64,000 nt of DNA from Streptoverticillium olivoreticuli subsp. olivoreticuli (GCF_003391135.1 NZ_CP031455.1:4309001-4373000), one strand, 5' to 3'; shown: positions 1 through 9,072, counted from the stretch's first letter. The notes: generated from the sequence alone by a model not told the origin. Numbers and translations are program-made.

Positions 1-1001
1 GTGTGGCCCCAGACCGGCTTCTCGCCGGGGCAGTAGCCGGAGTTGCTCTCCAGGCCCAGGCCGTACTTGCGGTTCTCGCCGCGGTCCGTGTCGTGCAGGG
101 TGTTCATCTCGCGCCACAGGTGCGAGGGGAGCAGCTTGCCGCCGGCGAGCGCGCGGTAGAAACGGTTCAGGTCGGCGGTGGTGGAGACGATGTTGCCGGG
201 GCCCCAGAAGGCCGTGGGGCTGAAGTCGGCGAAGTCGGTGGGGGCGCTCTCGCCGGGGAACTGCTCGTAGCCGTGCAGGTGGGGGCCGGACAGCCGCTCG
301 GAGGTGGGGACGGACGTGCCGGTGAGGTGGAGCGGACGCACGATGCGCCGGGTGATCGCCTTGTCGAGGGTGGTGCCCGTGAGCTTCTCGACGAGCATGC
401 CGAGGACGACGTAATTGGTGTTGGAATACGCCCACTTGCCCGCCTCGCCGGGCTCGAACGTGCGCGGCTCCTGGATCGCCATGTCCACCAGCTCGCGGGG
501 CGTGTGGTGGGAGTGCTGGAGGGTGCGCACCGGATCGTTCTCCCGCCGGAGGACGTCGATGTAGTTGGCGAGTCCGCTGGTGTGGTCGAGCAGCTGCCGT
601 ACGGTGACGGGCGTGCCCTTCGCCGTGTCCGGGACCAGGCCGGGGAGGTGGCGCCCGATGGGGTCGTCGAGCCCGGCCTTGCCCTCGGCGACGAGCTGGA
701 GGACGACCGTGGCGACGAAGCTCTTGGTCACGCTCCCGACCCGGAACCGGTCCCCCGGCCGCGCCCGGCGCCCGTCCGTGAGGTCGGCGACACCGCTGCC
801 GCCGCGCCAGACGCCGCCGCCGTCACGCACCTCGACGACCGCACCGGGCACGCCCTCGGCTATCACTCCGTCCAGTGCGCGCTGGAGGGCGGCCCGGTCG
901 GCGCCGCGGGCGGCGGGCGCGGCGGCGACGGCGGGCCCGGCGGCGGGGGCGAGGGCCGCGGCGGCGAGCACTACGGAAACGGCGGCGGTTCGGCGGCGCA
1001 T
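1..1001 (-). CDS. Serine hydrolase, beta-lactamase / D-Ala-D-Ala carboxypeptidase family (3' end cut by window)
   Basis: Reading leftward from the ATG at 1001, the protein has a Sec-type signal peptide (RRR followed by an alanine-rich core and AVAAAPA). The penicillin-binding fold motifs follow: SxxK as SVTK (Ser90, Lys93, the nucleophile and base) and YxN as YSN. The frame runs out of the window just as the GHT of the third motif (HTG) appears. This family hydrolyses D-Ala-D-Ala peptides or esters outside the cell, and many Streptomyces paralogues have no assigned substrate. The gene is monocistronic as far as visible, with hutI ending downstream in the same direction. Family assignment is firm; substrate is unknown. 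Confidence 0.85.
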   Translation of the reverse strand, partial: MRRRTAAVSVVLAAAALAPAAGPAVAAAPAARGADRAALQRALDGVIAEGVPGAVVEVRDGGGVWRGGSGVADLTDGRRARPGDRFRVGSVTKSFVATVVLQLVAEGKAGLDDPIGRHLPGLVPDTAKGTPVTVRQLLDHTSGLANYIDVLRRENDPVRTLQHSHHTPRELVDMAIQEPRTFEPGEAGKWAYSNTNYVVLGMLVEKLTGTTLDKAITRRIVRPLHLTGTSVPTSERLSGPHLHGYEQFPGESAPTDFADFSPTAFWGPGNIVSTTADLNRFYRALAGGKLLPSHLWREMNTLHDTDRGENRKYGLGLESNSGYCPGEKPVWGH

Positions 1002-1152
1002 GATCGGATGCCTCTCGGTGGCGACTGGCTGATGCACCATCAACCTATGCCGCACCCCACCTCGACATGATCATGACCAGGAATGATCGCGCGACGGCGA
1101 CCCCTTAGAGGTCCCCCTGAAGGCGACTCGGGGTTCCGGCGGCGGGCGCCGG

Positions 1153-2322
1153 TCAGAGCTCGCGTACGCCCGAGCGCCAGACCGCCGAGACCAGGGGGAC
1201 CCCGGGGCGGTAGGCGAGGTGGACGTGCGAGGGGGCTTCGAGGAGGCTGAGGTCGGCCCGGGCACCGGGGGTGATGCGGCCGATGTCCGTACGGCGCAGG
1301 GCCGCCGCGCCACCCGCCGTCGCCGACCAGACGGCCTCGTCGGGGGTCATGCCCATGTCGCGCACGGCCAGGGCGATGCAGAAGGGCACCGAACTCGTGT
1401 AGGACGAGCCGGGGTTGCAGTCCGTGGACAGGGCGACGGTGGCGCCCGCGTCGAGCAGGCGGCGCGCGTCGGGCCACGGGGCGCGCGTGGAGAACTCCGC
1501 GCCGGGCAGCAGCGTGGCCACGGTGTTCCCGTTGGCGAGGGCGTCGACGTCCGCGTCGGTGAGGTGGGTGCAGTGGTCGGCGGAGGCCGCGTCCAGCTCG
1601 ACGGCCAGCTGGACGCCGGGGCCGTACGAGAGCTGGTTGGCGTGCACGCGGGGGATCAGCCCGCGGGCGGCTCCGGCGGCGAGGATCGTACGGGCCTGGT
1701 CGCCGTCGAAGGCGCCCTTCTCGCAGAACACGTCGACCCAACGGGCGTGCGGCACGCAGGCGTCGAGCATCGGGCCGGTGACGAGGTCGACGTACGCGGC
1801 GGGGTCGTCGGCGTAGTCGGGGGAGACGATGTGGGCGCCGAGGTAGGTGACCTCGTCGGTGTGGGCCGCGGCGATCCGCAGGGCGCGGGCCTCGTCCTCG
1901 ACGGTGAGGCCGTAGCCGGACTTGGTCTCCAGGGTGGTGGTGCCCTGGCGCAGCGCCTCGCGCAGGTGGCGGAGGAGGTTGGCCTCCAGCGCCTCGTCGC
2001 TCGCGGCGCGGGTGGCGGCCACCGTGGTGCGGATGCCGCCCGCGCTGTAACTCTGCCCGGACATGCGGGCGTTGAACTCCGCGGTGCGGTCGCCCGCGAA
2101 GACCAGGTGCGAGTGGGAGTCGACGAAGCCGGGGAGCACGGCCCGGCCGCCGGCGTCGACGCGATTGTCAGTGGCGGGTGCTTTGCTTGAAGCACCGACC
2201 CAGGCGACGCGGTCGCCGTCGATGACGACGGCCGCGTCCTGGACCGTGCCGAGGGGGCCTGTACCGAGGGAGGGGTCGTTGGTGACGAGACTGCTGATGT
2301 TGGTGATCACCGTGGTCGCCAT
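1153..2322 (-). CDS. hutI: Imidazolonepropionase
   Basis: This 389-residue amidohydrolase opens the ring of 4-imidazolone-5-propionate to N-formimidoyl-L-glutamate, the third step of histidine degradation in the cytoplasm. The metal-binding HSH is at residues 70-72 and STDCNPGS lies near the C-terminus, as in HutI. The open frame extends far upstream, but the ATG at 2322 gives the family N-terminus (MATTVITNISSL) and the usual length. It is the last gene of the leftward hut run, 80 bp after hutF. HutI and HutF are related amidohydrolases, so the adjacent genes are distant paralogues. Confidence 0.93.
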   Translation of the reverse strand: MATTVITNISSLVTNDPSLGTGPLGTVQDAAVVIDGDRVAWVGASSKAPATDNRVDAGGRAVLPGFVDSHSHLVFAGDRTAEFNARMSGQSYSAGGIRTTVAATRAASDEALEANLLRHLREALRQGTTTLETKSGYGLTVEDEARALRIAAAHTDEVTYLGAHIVSPDYADDPAAYVDLVTGPMLDACVPHARWVDVFCEKGAFDGDQARTILAAGAARGLIPRVHANQLSYGPGVQLAVELDAASADHCTHLTDADVDALANGNTVATLLPGAEFSTRAPWPDARRLLDAGATVALSTDCNPGSSYTSSVPFCIALAVRDMGMTPDEAVWSATAGGAAALRRTDIGRITPGARADLSLLEAPSHVHLAYRPGVPLVSAVWRSGVREL

Positions 2323-2402
2323 GGTGGCGCGGCACTCCTTCGGGTTCTGCCGGGTTCGGTTGACGGGAGGCGCCGGGCGGGGCGCCCGGGCGGCCCGGGA
2401 CG

Positions 2403-3815
2403 TCAGTCGCGGAGGGCCGCGATGGACTCGGCGAGAGCGCCCGCCACGTCCGGTACGAGCTGGTGCGCTCCCTCGCGCACGACATGGCGGCCGCCGACCA
2501 CCGTGTCCCGCACGTCCGCGTTGGTCGCCGCGAATACGGCCGTCTCGGCGCCCAGCCGCGGCGGCGGGCCCGCGGTGCGCACCGAGTCGAGGGCGATCGT
2601 GGTGAGGTCGGCGAGCGCGCCCTGCTCGATGCGGCCCGCGTCGTCCCAGCCGAGGGCCGCGTGGCCGTCGGCGGTGGCGGCGCGCAGCAGCTGAGCCGCC
2701 GTCCAGTGGCCGCGGGTGTGGGAGTGCAGCCGCTCGTCCAGCTCCATCGCGCGCGCCTCTTCGAGGATGTCGATGACGGCGTGGCTGTCGCTGCCCAGCG
2801 AGAGCGGGGAGCCCGCGCTCTGGAGTTTGTGGGCGGGGCCGATGCCGTCGGCCAGGTCCCGCTCCGTGGTCGGGCACATGCAGATGCCGGTGTGCGAGTG
2901 ACCGAGGAGGCGGATGTCGCCCGGGGTGAGGTGGGTGGCGTGGACGGCCGTGGTGCGCGGCCCCAGCACGCCGTGGTCCGACAGCAGTGCGGTCGGGGTG
3001 AAGCCGTGGGCCTCGACGCAGGCGTCGTTCTCGACGGTCTGCTCGGAGAGGTGGACGTGCAGCGGGGCATCGCGCTCCTGCGCCCAGGCGGCGACGGTGC
3101 CCAGCTGGTCGACGGGCACGGCTCGCACGGAGTGGACGGCCGCGCCGATGCGGGTGTTGCCGTCGCCCTTGAGCTCGGCGGCGCGCTCGGCCCACGCCTC
3201 GGCGGTGCCGTCGCTGAAGCGGAGCTGGTGCTGGTTGGGCTCCGCGCCGAAGCCGGAGGAGAGGTAGCAGGTGTCGAGGAGGGTGATGCGGATGCCCGCG
3301 TCGGCGGCGGCCGCGATCAGGGCCTCGCCCATGGCGTTGGGGTTGCCGTAGTGCCCGCCGCCGGGAGCGTGGTGGAGATAGTGGAACTCCCCCACGGCGG
3401 TGATGCCGGCGAGGGCCATCTCGGCGTAGGTCGCGCGGGCGAGCGCGAAGTAGGACTCGGGGGTGAGGCGGTCGGCGACGCCGTACATGACCTCGCGCCA
3501 GGTCCAGAAGTTGCCGGGCGCCCGCTCGGCGGCCTCCGCCGCGGCCCGCCCGCCGTGCGGCCGAGCGGGCGCGGCCGTGGCGTGGCCCGCCTGGACGACG
3601 CCGCGCAGGGCGCGGTGGAAGGCATGGGAGTGGGCGTTCGCGAGCCCGGGGAGCGTGAGTCCGCGCAGCGTCACCGCGCCGGGCGGCGGAGCCGTGACGC
3701 CCCGGCGCACGGCGGAGATCCGGCCGTCGTCGCCGGTCTCCACGACCACGCCGGGCTCGACCCCGGTGTCGAGGAGGGCGTGCTCCGCCCAGTAGGTCTG
3801 CCTCGTCAGCGACAC
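2403..3815 (-). CDS. hutF: Formimidoylglutamate deiminase
   Basis: The 470-residue protein is an amidohydrolase-superfamily deiminase that converts N-formimidoyl-L-glutamate to N-formyl-L-glutamate and ammonia. The zinc-binding HSH is at residues 62-64 (AHSHAFHRAL) and the late aspartate is in GSDSHA. The start overlaps the end of the upstream M20 gene by 10 bp, indicating translational coupling. HutF marks the five-step pathway variant, in which a separate deformylase must release glutamate. No classical hutG is seen here; the adjacent M20 amidohydrolase is the obvious candidate, but that is inference. Confidence 0.92.
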   Translation of the reverse strand: MSLTRQTYWAEHALLDTGVEPGVVVETGDDGRISAVRRGVTAPPPGAVTLRGLTLPGLANAHSHAFHRALRGVVQAGHATAAPARPHGGRAAAEAAERAPGNFWTWREVMYGVADRLTPESYFALARATYAEMALAGITAVGEFHYLHHAPGGGHYGNPNAMGEALIAAAADAGIRITLLDTCYLSSGFGAEPNQHQLRFSDGTAEAWAERAAELKGDGNTRIGAAVHSVRAVPVDQLGTVAAWAQERDAPLHVHLSEQTVENDACVEAHGFTPTALLSDHGVLGPRTTAVHATHLTPGDIRLLGHSHTGICMCPTTERDLADGIGPAHKLQSAGSPLSLGSDSHAVIDILEEARAMELDERLHSHTRGHWTAAQLLRAATADGHAALGWDDAGRIEQGALADLTTIALDSVRTAGPPPRLGAETAVFAATNADVRDTVVGGRHVVREGAHQLVPDVAGALAESIAALRD

Positions 3816-5146
3816 GCCAGGCCCTCCAGTACGTCGGCGAGTGCGGTCACCCCGGCCAGGCAGTCGTCCTCGGCCGCCGTTTCGGCGGGTGAGTGGGAGA
3901 CACCCGTGGGGTTGCGTACGAACAGCATGGCGGTCGGGATGGCTCCGGAGAGGATTCCGGCGTCGTGTCCCGCGCCCGTCCCGAGGACCGGGAGGTCCGC
4001 GCGGCCGGTCTTGCCCAGGATCCGGCCGAGCTCGTCGCGCAGGGCGTGCTCGAATTCGACGACGGGGGTGAAGGACTCGCGGGTGACCGCCACGTCGATG
4101 CCGTCGCGCTCGCCGCGCTCCAGGGCCGCCTTCTCGATCTCGGCGACGACCAGGTCGAGGGTGTCCTGGTCGGCGGCGCGGGAGTCGAGCCAGCCCCGGA
4201 CCAGGGAGGGGATGGCGTTGACGCCGTTCGGCTCGACGCTGACCTTGCCGAAGGTGGCGAGGGCACCGGCGAGGCGGGCCTTCTTCCGGGCGGCGAGGAC
4301 GGTGTTGGCGTAGGTGAGCATCGGATCGCGGCGGTCCTCGATGCGGGTGGTGCCCGCGTGGTTGGCCTCGCCGTGGAAGTCGAACCGCCAGCGGCCGTGC
4401 GGCCAGATGGCGGAGGCGATGCCGACGGGGTGCTCCGTGTCGGCGAGGGCCCGGCCCTGTTCGACGTGCAGCTCGATGAACGCGCCGATGCGGGAGAGGC
4501 GCTCGGGGTCGGCGCCGATGGCCTCCGGGTCGTGTCCGGCGCGCTCCATGGCCTGCGGCAGGGACACCCCGTCCGCGTCGCGCAGCGCGTGGGCTTTGTC
4601 GACGGTGAGCTGTCCGGCGGTCAGGCGGGAGCCCACGCAGGCGAGCCCGAAGCGGGCGCCTTCCTCGTCACCGAAGTTGACGATGGCGAGGGGGCGGGTC
4701 GGCCGCGCGCGGCGGGCGCGGAGCTCGTCGAGCGCGGCGAAGGACGACACGACGCCGAGGGGGCCGTCGAAGGCGCCTCCGTCGGGGACGGAGTCCAGGT
4801 GGGAGCCGGTGACGACGGCGTCGCCCGCGGTGGGGTCGCCGAGCCAGGCCCACTGGTTGCCGTTGCGGTCCGTCTCGTAGGCGAGGCCCCTGGACTCCGC
4901 CTGTGCCCGGAACCAGGCGCGGCAGTCGGTGTCTGCTGCGGTCCAGGCGTAACGGCGGTAACCGTTGGTCTCGGGGTTCCGCCCGAGGGGGCGCAGGTCC
5001 TGCCACATCTCGTGGAACGAGGGTACGTGGGCGGGTGCGGCCCGGTGGTCGGGTTGTGCCCACCCGTCCCGCCCTGCGGGACGACTGCCCACAACCTGCT
5101 CGTGCCCGGGGTCCGGGGCGGAGCCCCGGCTTCGGGGGTCCGTCAC
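3806..5146 (-). CDS. M20-family amidohydrolase (allantoate amidohydrolase / N-carbamoylase type) in the hut operon
   Basis: This 446-residue protein has the dinuclear-metal M20 hydantoinase/carbamoylase signature: GSHLDSVPDGGAFDGPLG, then DEEGARFG, and the late GAGHDAG. Relatives cleave allantoate, N-carbamoyl amino acids or N-formyl amino acids. Being fully coupled between hutU and hutF, it most likely removes the formyl group of N-formylglutamate in place of HutG (inference). The GTG at 5146 overlaps the hutU stop (GTGA) and has a GGGAGG box upstream. Homology to the family begins only near MWQDLRPLGR, about 45 residues in. The N-terminal tail is encoded by a dispersed GC-rich repeat. An internal ATG at 5008 lacks a clear ribosome-binding site. 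Confidence 0.85.
   Translation of the reverse strand: MTDPRSRGSAPDPGHEQVVGSRPAGRDGWAQPDHRAAPAHVPSFHEMWQDLRPLGRNPETNGYRRYAWTAADTDCRAWFRAQAESRGLAYETDRNGNQWAWLGDPTAGDAVVTGSHLDSVPDGGAFDGPLGVVSSFAALDELRARRARPTRPLAIVNFGDEEGARFGLACVGSRLTAGQLTVDKAHALRDADGVSLPQAMERAGHDPEAIGADPERLSRIGAFIELHVEQGRALADTEHPVGIASAIWPHGRWRFDFHGEANHAGTTRIEDRRDPMLTYANTVLAARKKARLAGALATFGKVSVEPNGVNAIPSLVRGWLDSRAADQDTLDLVVAEIEKAALERGERDGIDVAVTRESFTPVVEFEHALRDELGRILGKTGRADLPVLGTGAGHDAGILSGAIPTAMLFVRNPTGVSHSPAETAAEDDCLAGVTALADVLEGLACR
5037..5135. repeat. GC-rich dispersed repeat embedded in the M20 gene 5' end
   Basis: The stretch contains a GTCCCG...CGGGAC palindrome and a second one around GGGGCGGAGCCCC. The latter is the same core seen in other intergenic repeats of this window (33.9, 35.5, 35.7 and 55.7 kb). 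Here it lies inside the first 40 codons of the M20 amidohydrolase, so the N-terminal tail (for example RSRGSAPDPG) is repeat-derived. The same residues RGSAP occur in the repeat-derived tail of the lipoprotein at 35.7 kb. Confidence 0.7.
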
Positions 5147-6828
5147 GCCGTGTCACCCTCCCGCATCGGGACGCGGACGCCGCGGTCCTCCGCCACCGAC
5201 TCCGCGATGTCGTAGCCCGCGTCGACGTGGCGGATGACGCCCATGCCCGGGTCGTTGGTGAGGACGCGGCGGATCTTCTCGCCCGCCAGCGGCGTGCCGT
5301 CGGCGACCGTCACCTGGCCCGCGTGGATGGAGCGGCCCATGCCGACGCCGCCGCCGTGGTGGAGGGAGACCCAGGACGCGCCGGAGGCCACGTTGACCAT
5401 GGCGTTCAGCAGCGGCCAGTCGGCGATCGCGTCGGAGCCGTCCAGCATGGCCTCGGTCTCGCGGTAGGGGGAGGCCACCGAGCCGCAGTCGAGGTGGTCG
5501 CGGCCGATGACGATCGGCGCGGACAGCTCGCCCGAGGCCACCATGTCGTTGAAGCGCTCGCCCGCGCGGTCCCGCTCGCCGTAGCCGAGCCAGCAGATGC
5601 GGGCCGGCAGGCCCTGGAAGTGGACGCGCTCCTGCGCCATCTTGATCCAGCGCGCGAGGGACTCGTTCTCGGGGAAGAGGTCGAGGATCGCCTTGTCCGT
5701 GGCGTGGATGTCCTTGGGGTCGCCGGACAGCGCCGCCCACCGGAAGGGGCCCTTGCCCTCGCAGAACAGGGGGCGGATGTAGGCGGGCACGAAGCCGGGG
5801 AACGCGAAGGCCCGGTCGTAGCCCGCGAGCTGTGCCTCGCCGCGGATGGAGTTGCCGTAGTCGAAGACTTCGGCCCCGGCGTCCATGAAGCCGACCATGG
5901 CCTCCACATGACGGGCCATCGACTCCCGGGCGCGCTGGGTGAAGTCGGCGGGCTTCTCGGCCGCGTACGAGGCCATCTCGTCGAAGTCGACGCCGACCGG
6001 CAGATAGGCGAGCGGGTCGTGGGCGGAGGTCTGGTCCGTGACGATGTCGATGGGCGCGTTCATGGCGAGCAGCTGCGACACGAGCTCCGCCGCGTTGCCG
6101 AGGACGCCGATCGACAGCGGGCGGCGGGCGTCGCGCGCCTCGACCGCGAGCTGGAGGGCGTGGTCGAGGGAGTCGGCCTTGACGTCGAGGTAGCGGTGCT
6201 CGATGCGGCGCTCGATGGCGCGCGGGTCGCAGTCGATGCACAGGGCGACGCCGTCGTTCATGGTGACGGCGAGCGGCTGGGCACCGCCCATGCCGCCGAG
6301 CCCGGCGGTCAGGGTGATCGTCCCGGCGAGCGTGCCGCCGACCCCTCCTTTACCCATTGAATGCAGCTTGGCGGCGACGGCGGCGAACGTCTCGTAGGTG
6401 CCCTGGAGGATGCCCTGCGTGCCGATGTAGATCCACGAACCGGCCGTCATCTGGCCGTACATGGTGAGGCCGAGGGCCTCAAGACGCCGGAACTCCTCCC
6501 AGTTGGCCCAGTCGCCGACGAGGTTGGAGTTGGCGATGAGGACGCGCGGGGCCCACTCGTGGGTCTGCATCACACCGACCGGGCGGCCGGACTGGACGAG
6601 CATCGTCTCGTCCTGCTTCAGCGTCTGCAGCGTGCGGACCATGGCGTCGAAGGAGCGCCAGTCGCGGGCCGCCTTGCCGGTGCCGCCGTAGACGACCAGC
6701 TTGTCCGGGTGCTCGGCGACCTCGGGGTCGAGGTTGTTCTGGAGCATGCGCAGGGCGGCTTCCTGCTGCCACCCCAGGGTGCTCAGCTGCGTGCCTCGCG
6801 GTGCTCGGACGGGTCGCGGTCCGGACAT
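5143..6828 (-). CDS. hutU: Urocanate hydratase
   Basis: The 561-residue enzyme adds water to urocanate to form 4-imidazolone-5-propionate, using a tightly bound NAD+. Typical urocanase blocks are present: YGGTGKAARDW near the N-terminus, the glycine-rich GLGGMGGAQPLA and GYGERDRAG, with length normal for the family. The ATG at 6828 is preceded by GGGAGG at good spacing. It is the first gene of the leftward operon hutU-M20-hutF-hutI, so its upstream region should hold the main promoter. Histidase (hutH) is not in the window. Confidence 0.96.
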   Translation of the reverse strand: MSGPRPVRAPRGTQLSTLGWQQEAALRMLQNNLDPEVAEHPDKLVVYGGTGKAARDWRSFDAMVRTLQTLKQDETMLVQSGRPVGVMQTHEWAPRVLIANSNLVGDWANWEEFRRLEALGLTMYGQMTAGSWIYIGTQGILQGTYETFAAVAAKLHSMGKGGVGGTLAGTITLTAGLGGMGGAQPLAVTMNDGVALCIDCDPRAIERRIEHRYLDVKADSLDHALQLAVEARDARRPLSIGVLGNAAELVSQLLAMNAPIDIVTDQTSAHDPLAYLPVGVDFDEMASYAAEKPADFTQRARESMARHVEAMVGFMDAGAEVFDYGNSIRGEAQLAGYDRAFAFPGFVPAYIRPLFCEGKGPFRWAALSGDPKDIHATDKAILDLFPENESLARWIKMAQERVHFQGLPARICWLGYGERDRAGERFNDMVASGELSAPIVIGRDHLDCGSVASPYRETEAMLDGSDAIADWPLLNAMVNVASGASWVSLHHGGGVGMGRSIHAGQVTVADGTPLAGEKIRRVLTNDPGMGVIRHVDAGYDIAESVAEDRGVRVPMREGDTA

Positions 6829-7024
6829 GGGCCCTGCCTCCCTGGCGCTGCTCCGGTGAGAACCGGTGGTCTGAAGAGATCCATTGAATAGAACACTTCA
6901 CATCTTGTGGCAGTGAATACCGCCAGTCAACAGGTCGGCCCGCCGGAAATGGAAGTGGGCCCTGCCGGGTATTCGCCGCGCGACTTCGGGGCAATCAGTA
7001 CGGAGCCACCGAAAGGGAGCCCCC
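6829..7024. other. Divergent promoter region between hutU and the PLP decarboxylase
   Basis: This is 196 bp without a gene between divergent starts. The segment 6876-6905 is the AT-richest part and has a weak 5-bp inverted repeat (TGAAG / CTTCA). I cannot assign -10/-35 boxes with confidence. Both leftward hut transcription and rightward decarboxylase transcription must begin here. Confidence 0.4.
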
Positions 7025-8329
7025 ATGACCACCAGAGACCTGGCCGTACGCGAAGCCGTCGCGCAGGGCGTCGTCGGCCCCCGCGATCCCCTTGCCGGCC
7101 TCCTGGACGTAGCGCACATCCGCCGCACCACCACAGCCCTCCACACCGCCTTCCCCGGCCCCGGCACCCTCCACACCTTCGCCGTCAAAGCCGCGCCACT
7201 GATCCCCGTGCTCCACCTGCTCGCCGGAGCGCGCATCGGCTGCGAGGTCGCCAGCCCCGGCGAGCTGGCCCTGGCCCGCAGGGCCGGTGTCCCGCCGGAC
7301 CGCATCGTCCTGGACTCCCCCGCCAAGACCACGGACGAACTGCGCGAGGCACTGGCGCACGGCATCGCTGTCAACGCGGACAACGGACAGGAGCTCGCCC
7401 GCCTGGACCGGCTCACAGGGGAGGCACCCACGGCCTCCCCGATCGGGATCCGGGTCAACCCGCAGATCGGCACCGGCAGCATCGCGGCCCTGAGCACGGC
7501 CACGGAGACCTCGAAGTTCGGGGTTGCCCTGCGGGACGAGGGAGCGCGGGAGTGGCTGGTGAGGGCATTCGTGGAGCGGCCGTGGCTGACCCGGCTGCAC
7601 GCGCACGTCGGTTCGCAGGGCTGCCCGCCGCCGCTGATGGCGGAGGGCGTACGGGCCGTGTACGAACTGGCCGAGGAGATCAACCGGACTGTGGGCCGAC
7701 GGCAGGTGCGGACCCTGGACATCGGCGGCGGCCTGCCGGTGAACTTCGCCTCGGACGAGGTCACGCCCACGTTCGAGGAGTACGCGCGGCTCCTGGCGGC
7801 CACGGTGCCGGGCCTGTTCGACGGCCGCTACGGCGTGGTGACCGAATTCGGCCGGTCGCTGCTGGCGAAGAGCGGCATGGTGCTGGCGAGGGTGGAGTAC
7901 ACCAAGTCGGCGGGCGGCCGCCGGATCGCCGTGACGCACGCGGGCGCGCAGGTGGCCACGCGTACGGTCTTCGCGCCGGAGTCCTGGCCGCTGCGGGTTC
8001 TCGCGTACGACGCGCAGGGGCGCCCCAAGCGGGGCGTGCCGGTGCCGCAGACCGTCGCGGGACCGTGCTGCTTCGCGGGCGACCTGATCGCCGTGGACCG
8101 CCCGCTGCCGCCGCTGGAGCCGGGCGACCATGTGGCGCTGCTGGACACCGGCGCGTACTACTTCTCGAACCACTTCGCGTACAACTCACTGCCCCGCCCG
8201 GGGGTTTACGGCTACGCGTCGACAGAAGGTCACACGCGATTCGTCACCGTGCGCGCCCCGCAGAGTCTGGACGAGCTGGTCGCCGAGAGCGGTGCCGACC
8301 ACGCCACCGGGCTCAGCGCGCTGCGCTGA
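7025..8329 (+). CDS. PLP-dependent decarboxylase, fold type III (diaminopimelate/ornithine decarboxylase-like)
   Basis: The 434-residue protein has an alanine-racemase-like barrel followed by a beta domain. The PLP lysine is in FAVKA, the ring-stacking histidine region in HVGSQG, and the phosphate-binding glycines in DIGGGLP. The C-terminal active-site region reads GPCCFAGDL and GAYYFSNHFAYNS, where true LysA has GPLCESGD. That difference argues against a straightforward housekeeping LysA role. The ATG at 7025 follows AAAGGGAG. Divergent placement from hutU hints at amino-acid catabolism or amine formation, but the substrate cannot be read from the sequence. The 3' end overlaps the convergent membrane-protein gene by 17 bp. 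Confidence 0.82.
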   Translation: MTTRDLAVREAVAQGVVGPRDPLAGLLDVAHIRRTTTALHTAFPGPGTLHTFAVKAAPLIPVLHLLAGARIGCEVASPGELALARRAGVPPDRIVLDSPAKTTDELREALAHGIAVNADNGQELARLDRLTGEAPTASPIGIRVNPQIGTGSIAALSTATETSKFGVALRDEGAREWLVRAFVERPWLTRLHAHVGSQGCPPPLMAEGVRAVYELAEEINRTVGRRQVRTLDIGGGLPVNFASDEVTPTFEEYARLLAATVPGLFDGRYGVVTEFGRSLLAKSGMVLARVEYTKSAGGRRIAVTHAGAQVATRTVFAPESWPLRVLAYDAQGRPKRGVPVPQTVAGPCCFAGDLIAVDRPLPPLEPGDHVALLDTGAYYFSNHFAYNSLPRPGVYGYASTEGHTRFVTVRAPQSLDELVAESGADHATGLSALR

Positions 8330-8924
8330 CCGCCGCGCCGCCCGCGGCACGGCCCGGCCCGCGGCCCGGGCGACGGGCGCCGCCGGGCAGCGCGTCGCCC
8401 GCGGCGAGCCCGGTGGCGAGATAGCCGCTCACGGGCTTGGCGACGGGGCTGCCCTGCGCCCACTCCGTACGCACCCAGAGCAGCGACTCGCCCTTCCGCT
8501 CCAGCCCGCCGAACCAGAGCGCCTTCGCCCACAGGCCCGCACCGGCACCGGCGAGCGCCAGACCGGCCGCGGCGGGCACGGCGAAGGACGAGCCGACGGC
8601 CGCGAGGAAGGCGATCAGCAGCCACCAGCGGCGTGCGCGCCGCCAGTTGCGCACGGTCACCCGGCGGTCCTGGAGGAAGACCGACCTGCCCGCGCGGGAG
8701 GCGCCGCGCGCGAGCTCCCGGTAGCGGCCGCGCCGGGCCAGGAAGACCGCACCGGCCACGATCAGGAAGAGGGCCGCTCCGGCGAGCAGCCCGATCCGCC
8801 GCCCGGTGAGCCCGGGGACGAGCACGCCGACGGCCGCGCTCAGCAGCCCCGGCCACCACAGCCATGCGGCGGGTGCTCTGACGATCACCGCTACTCGCGC
8901 CAGTGCGTATGAGCCGCGCCCCAT
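8313..8924 (-). CDS. Hypothetical membrane protein
   Basis: This is a 203-residue protein with hydrophobic segments near residues 12-55, 40-60 and 100-130, separated by a basic loop rich in Arg (RRGRYRELARGASRAGR). The C-terminal third is charged and glycine/alanine-rich. No catalytic motif is recognisable. The ATG at 8924 follows GGGAGGAAACGACG, a good ribosome-binding site. It converges with and overlaps the decarboxylase by 17 bp. I do not recognise a function. Confidence 0.7.
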   Translation of the reverse strand: MGRGSYALARVAVIVRAPAAWLWWPGLLSAAVGVLVPGLTGRRIGLLAGAALFLIVAGAVFLARRGRYRELARGASRAGRSVFLQDRRVTVRNWRRARRWWLLIAFLAAVGSSFAVPAAAGLALAGAGAGLWAKALWFGGLERKGESLLWVRTEWAQGSPVAKPVSGYLATGLAAGDALPGGARRPGRGPGRAAGGAAVSAAR

Positions 8925-9010
8925 CGTCGTTTCCTCCCTTTCGCCGGGTTCCAGGTCTCGTCACGCGGCAGGTTAGCCAACGATTCTGAGCGCGGGCTGA
9001 GAATCCGGCG

Positions 9011-9072
9011 GTTTTGCTCCCCACCCCGCCCCTTCCCGGCTGCATCGATTTGCGGCTCCGCCGCGTGGGAGG
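9011..9072. repeat. Partial dispersed repeat
   Basis: This short copy contains CCCGCCCCTTCCCGGCTGCA followed by CGGCTCCGCCGCGTG. The same order of blocks occurs in the repeat after the lytic transglycosylase (55.7 kb), where the matching block reads ATCCGATATGCGGCTCCGCC. It lies downstream of the membrane-protein promoter and just past the 3' end of the rpiR-type gene. Confidence 0.65.

Noticed and set aside
3..1070. 355-codon open frame on the plus strand over the serine hydrolase
   Set aside because: It is the antisense shadow of a gene with signal peptide and SxxK/YxN motifs; the translation is Gly/Glu/Val/Arg low complexity.
7025..8329. Calling the PLP enzyme lysA
   Set aside because: The active-site segment differs from the LysA CESGD motif and the gene sits beside hut genes; a housekeeping diaminopimelate decarboxylase cannot be claimed.
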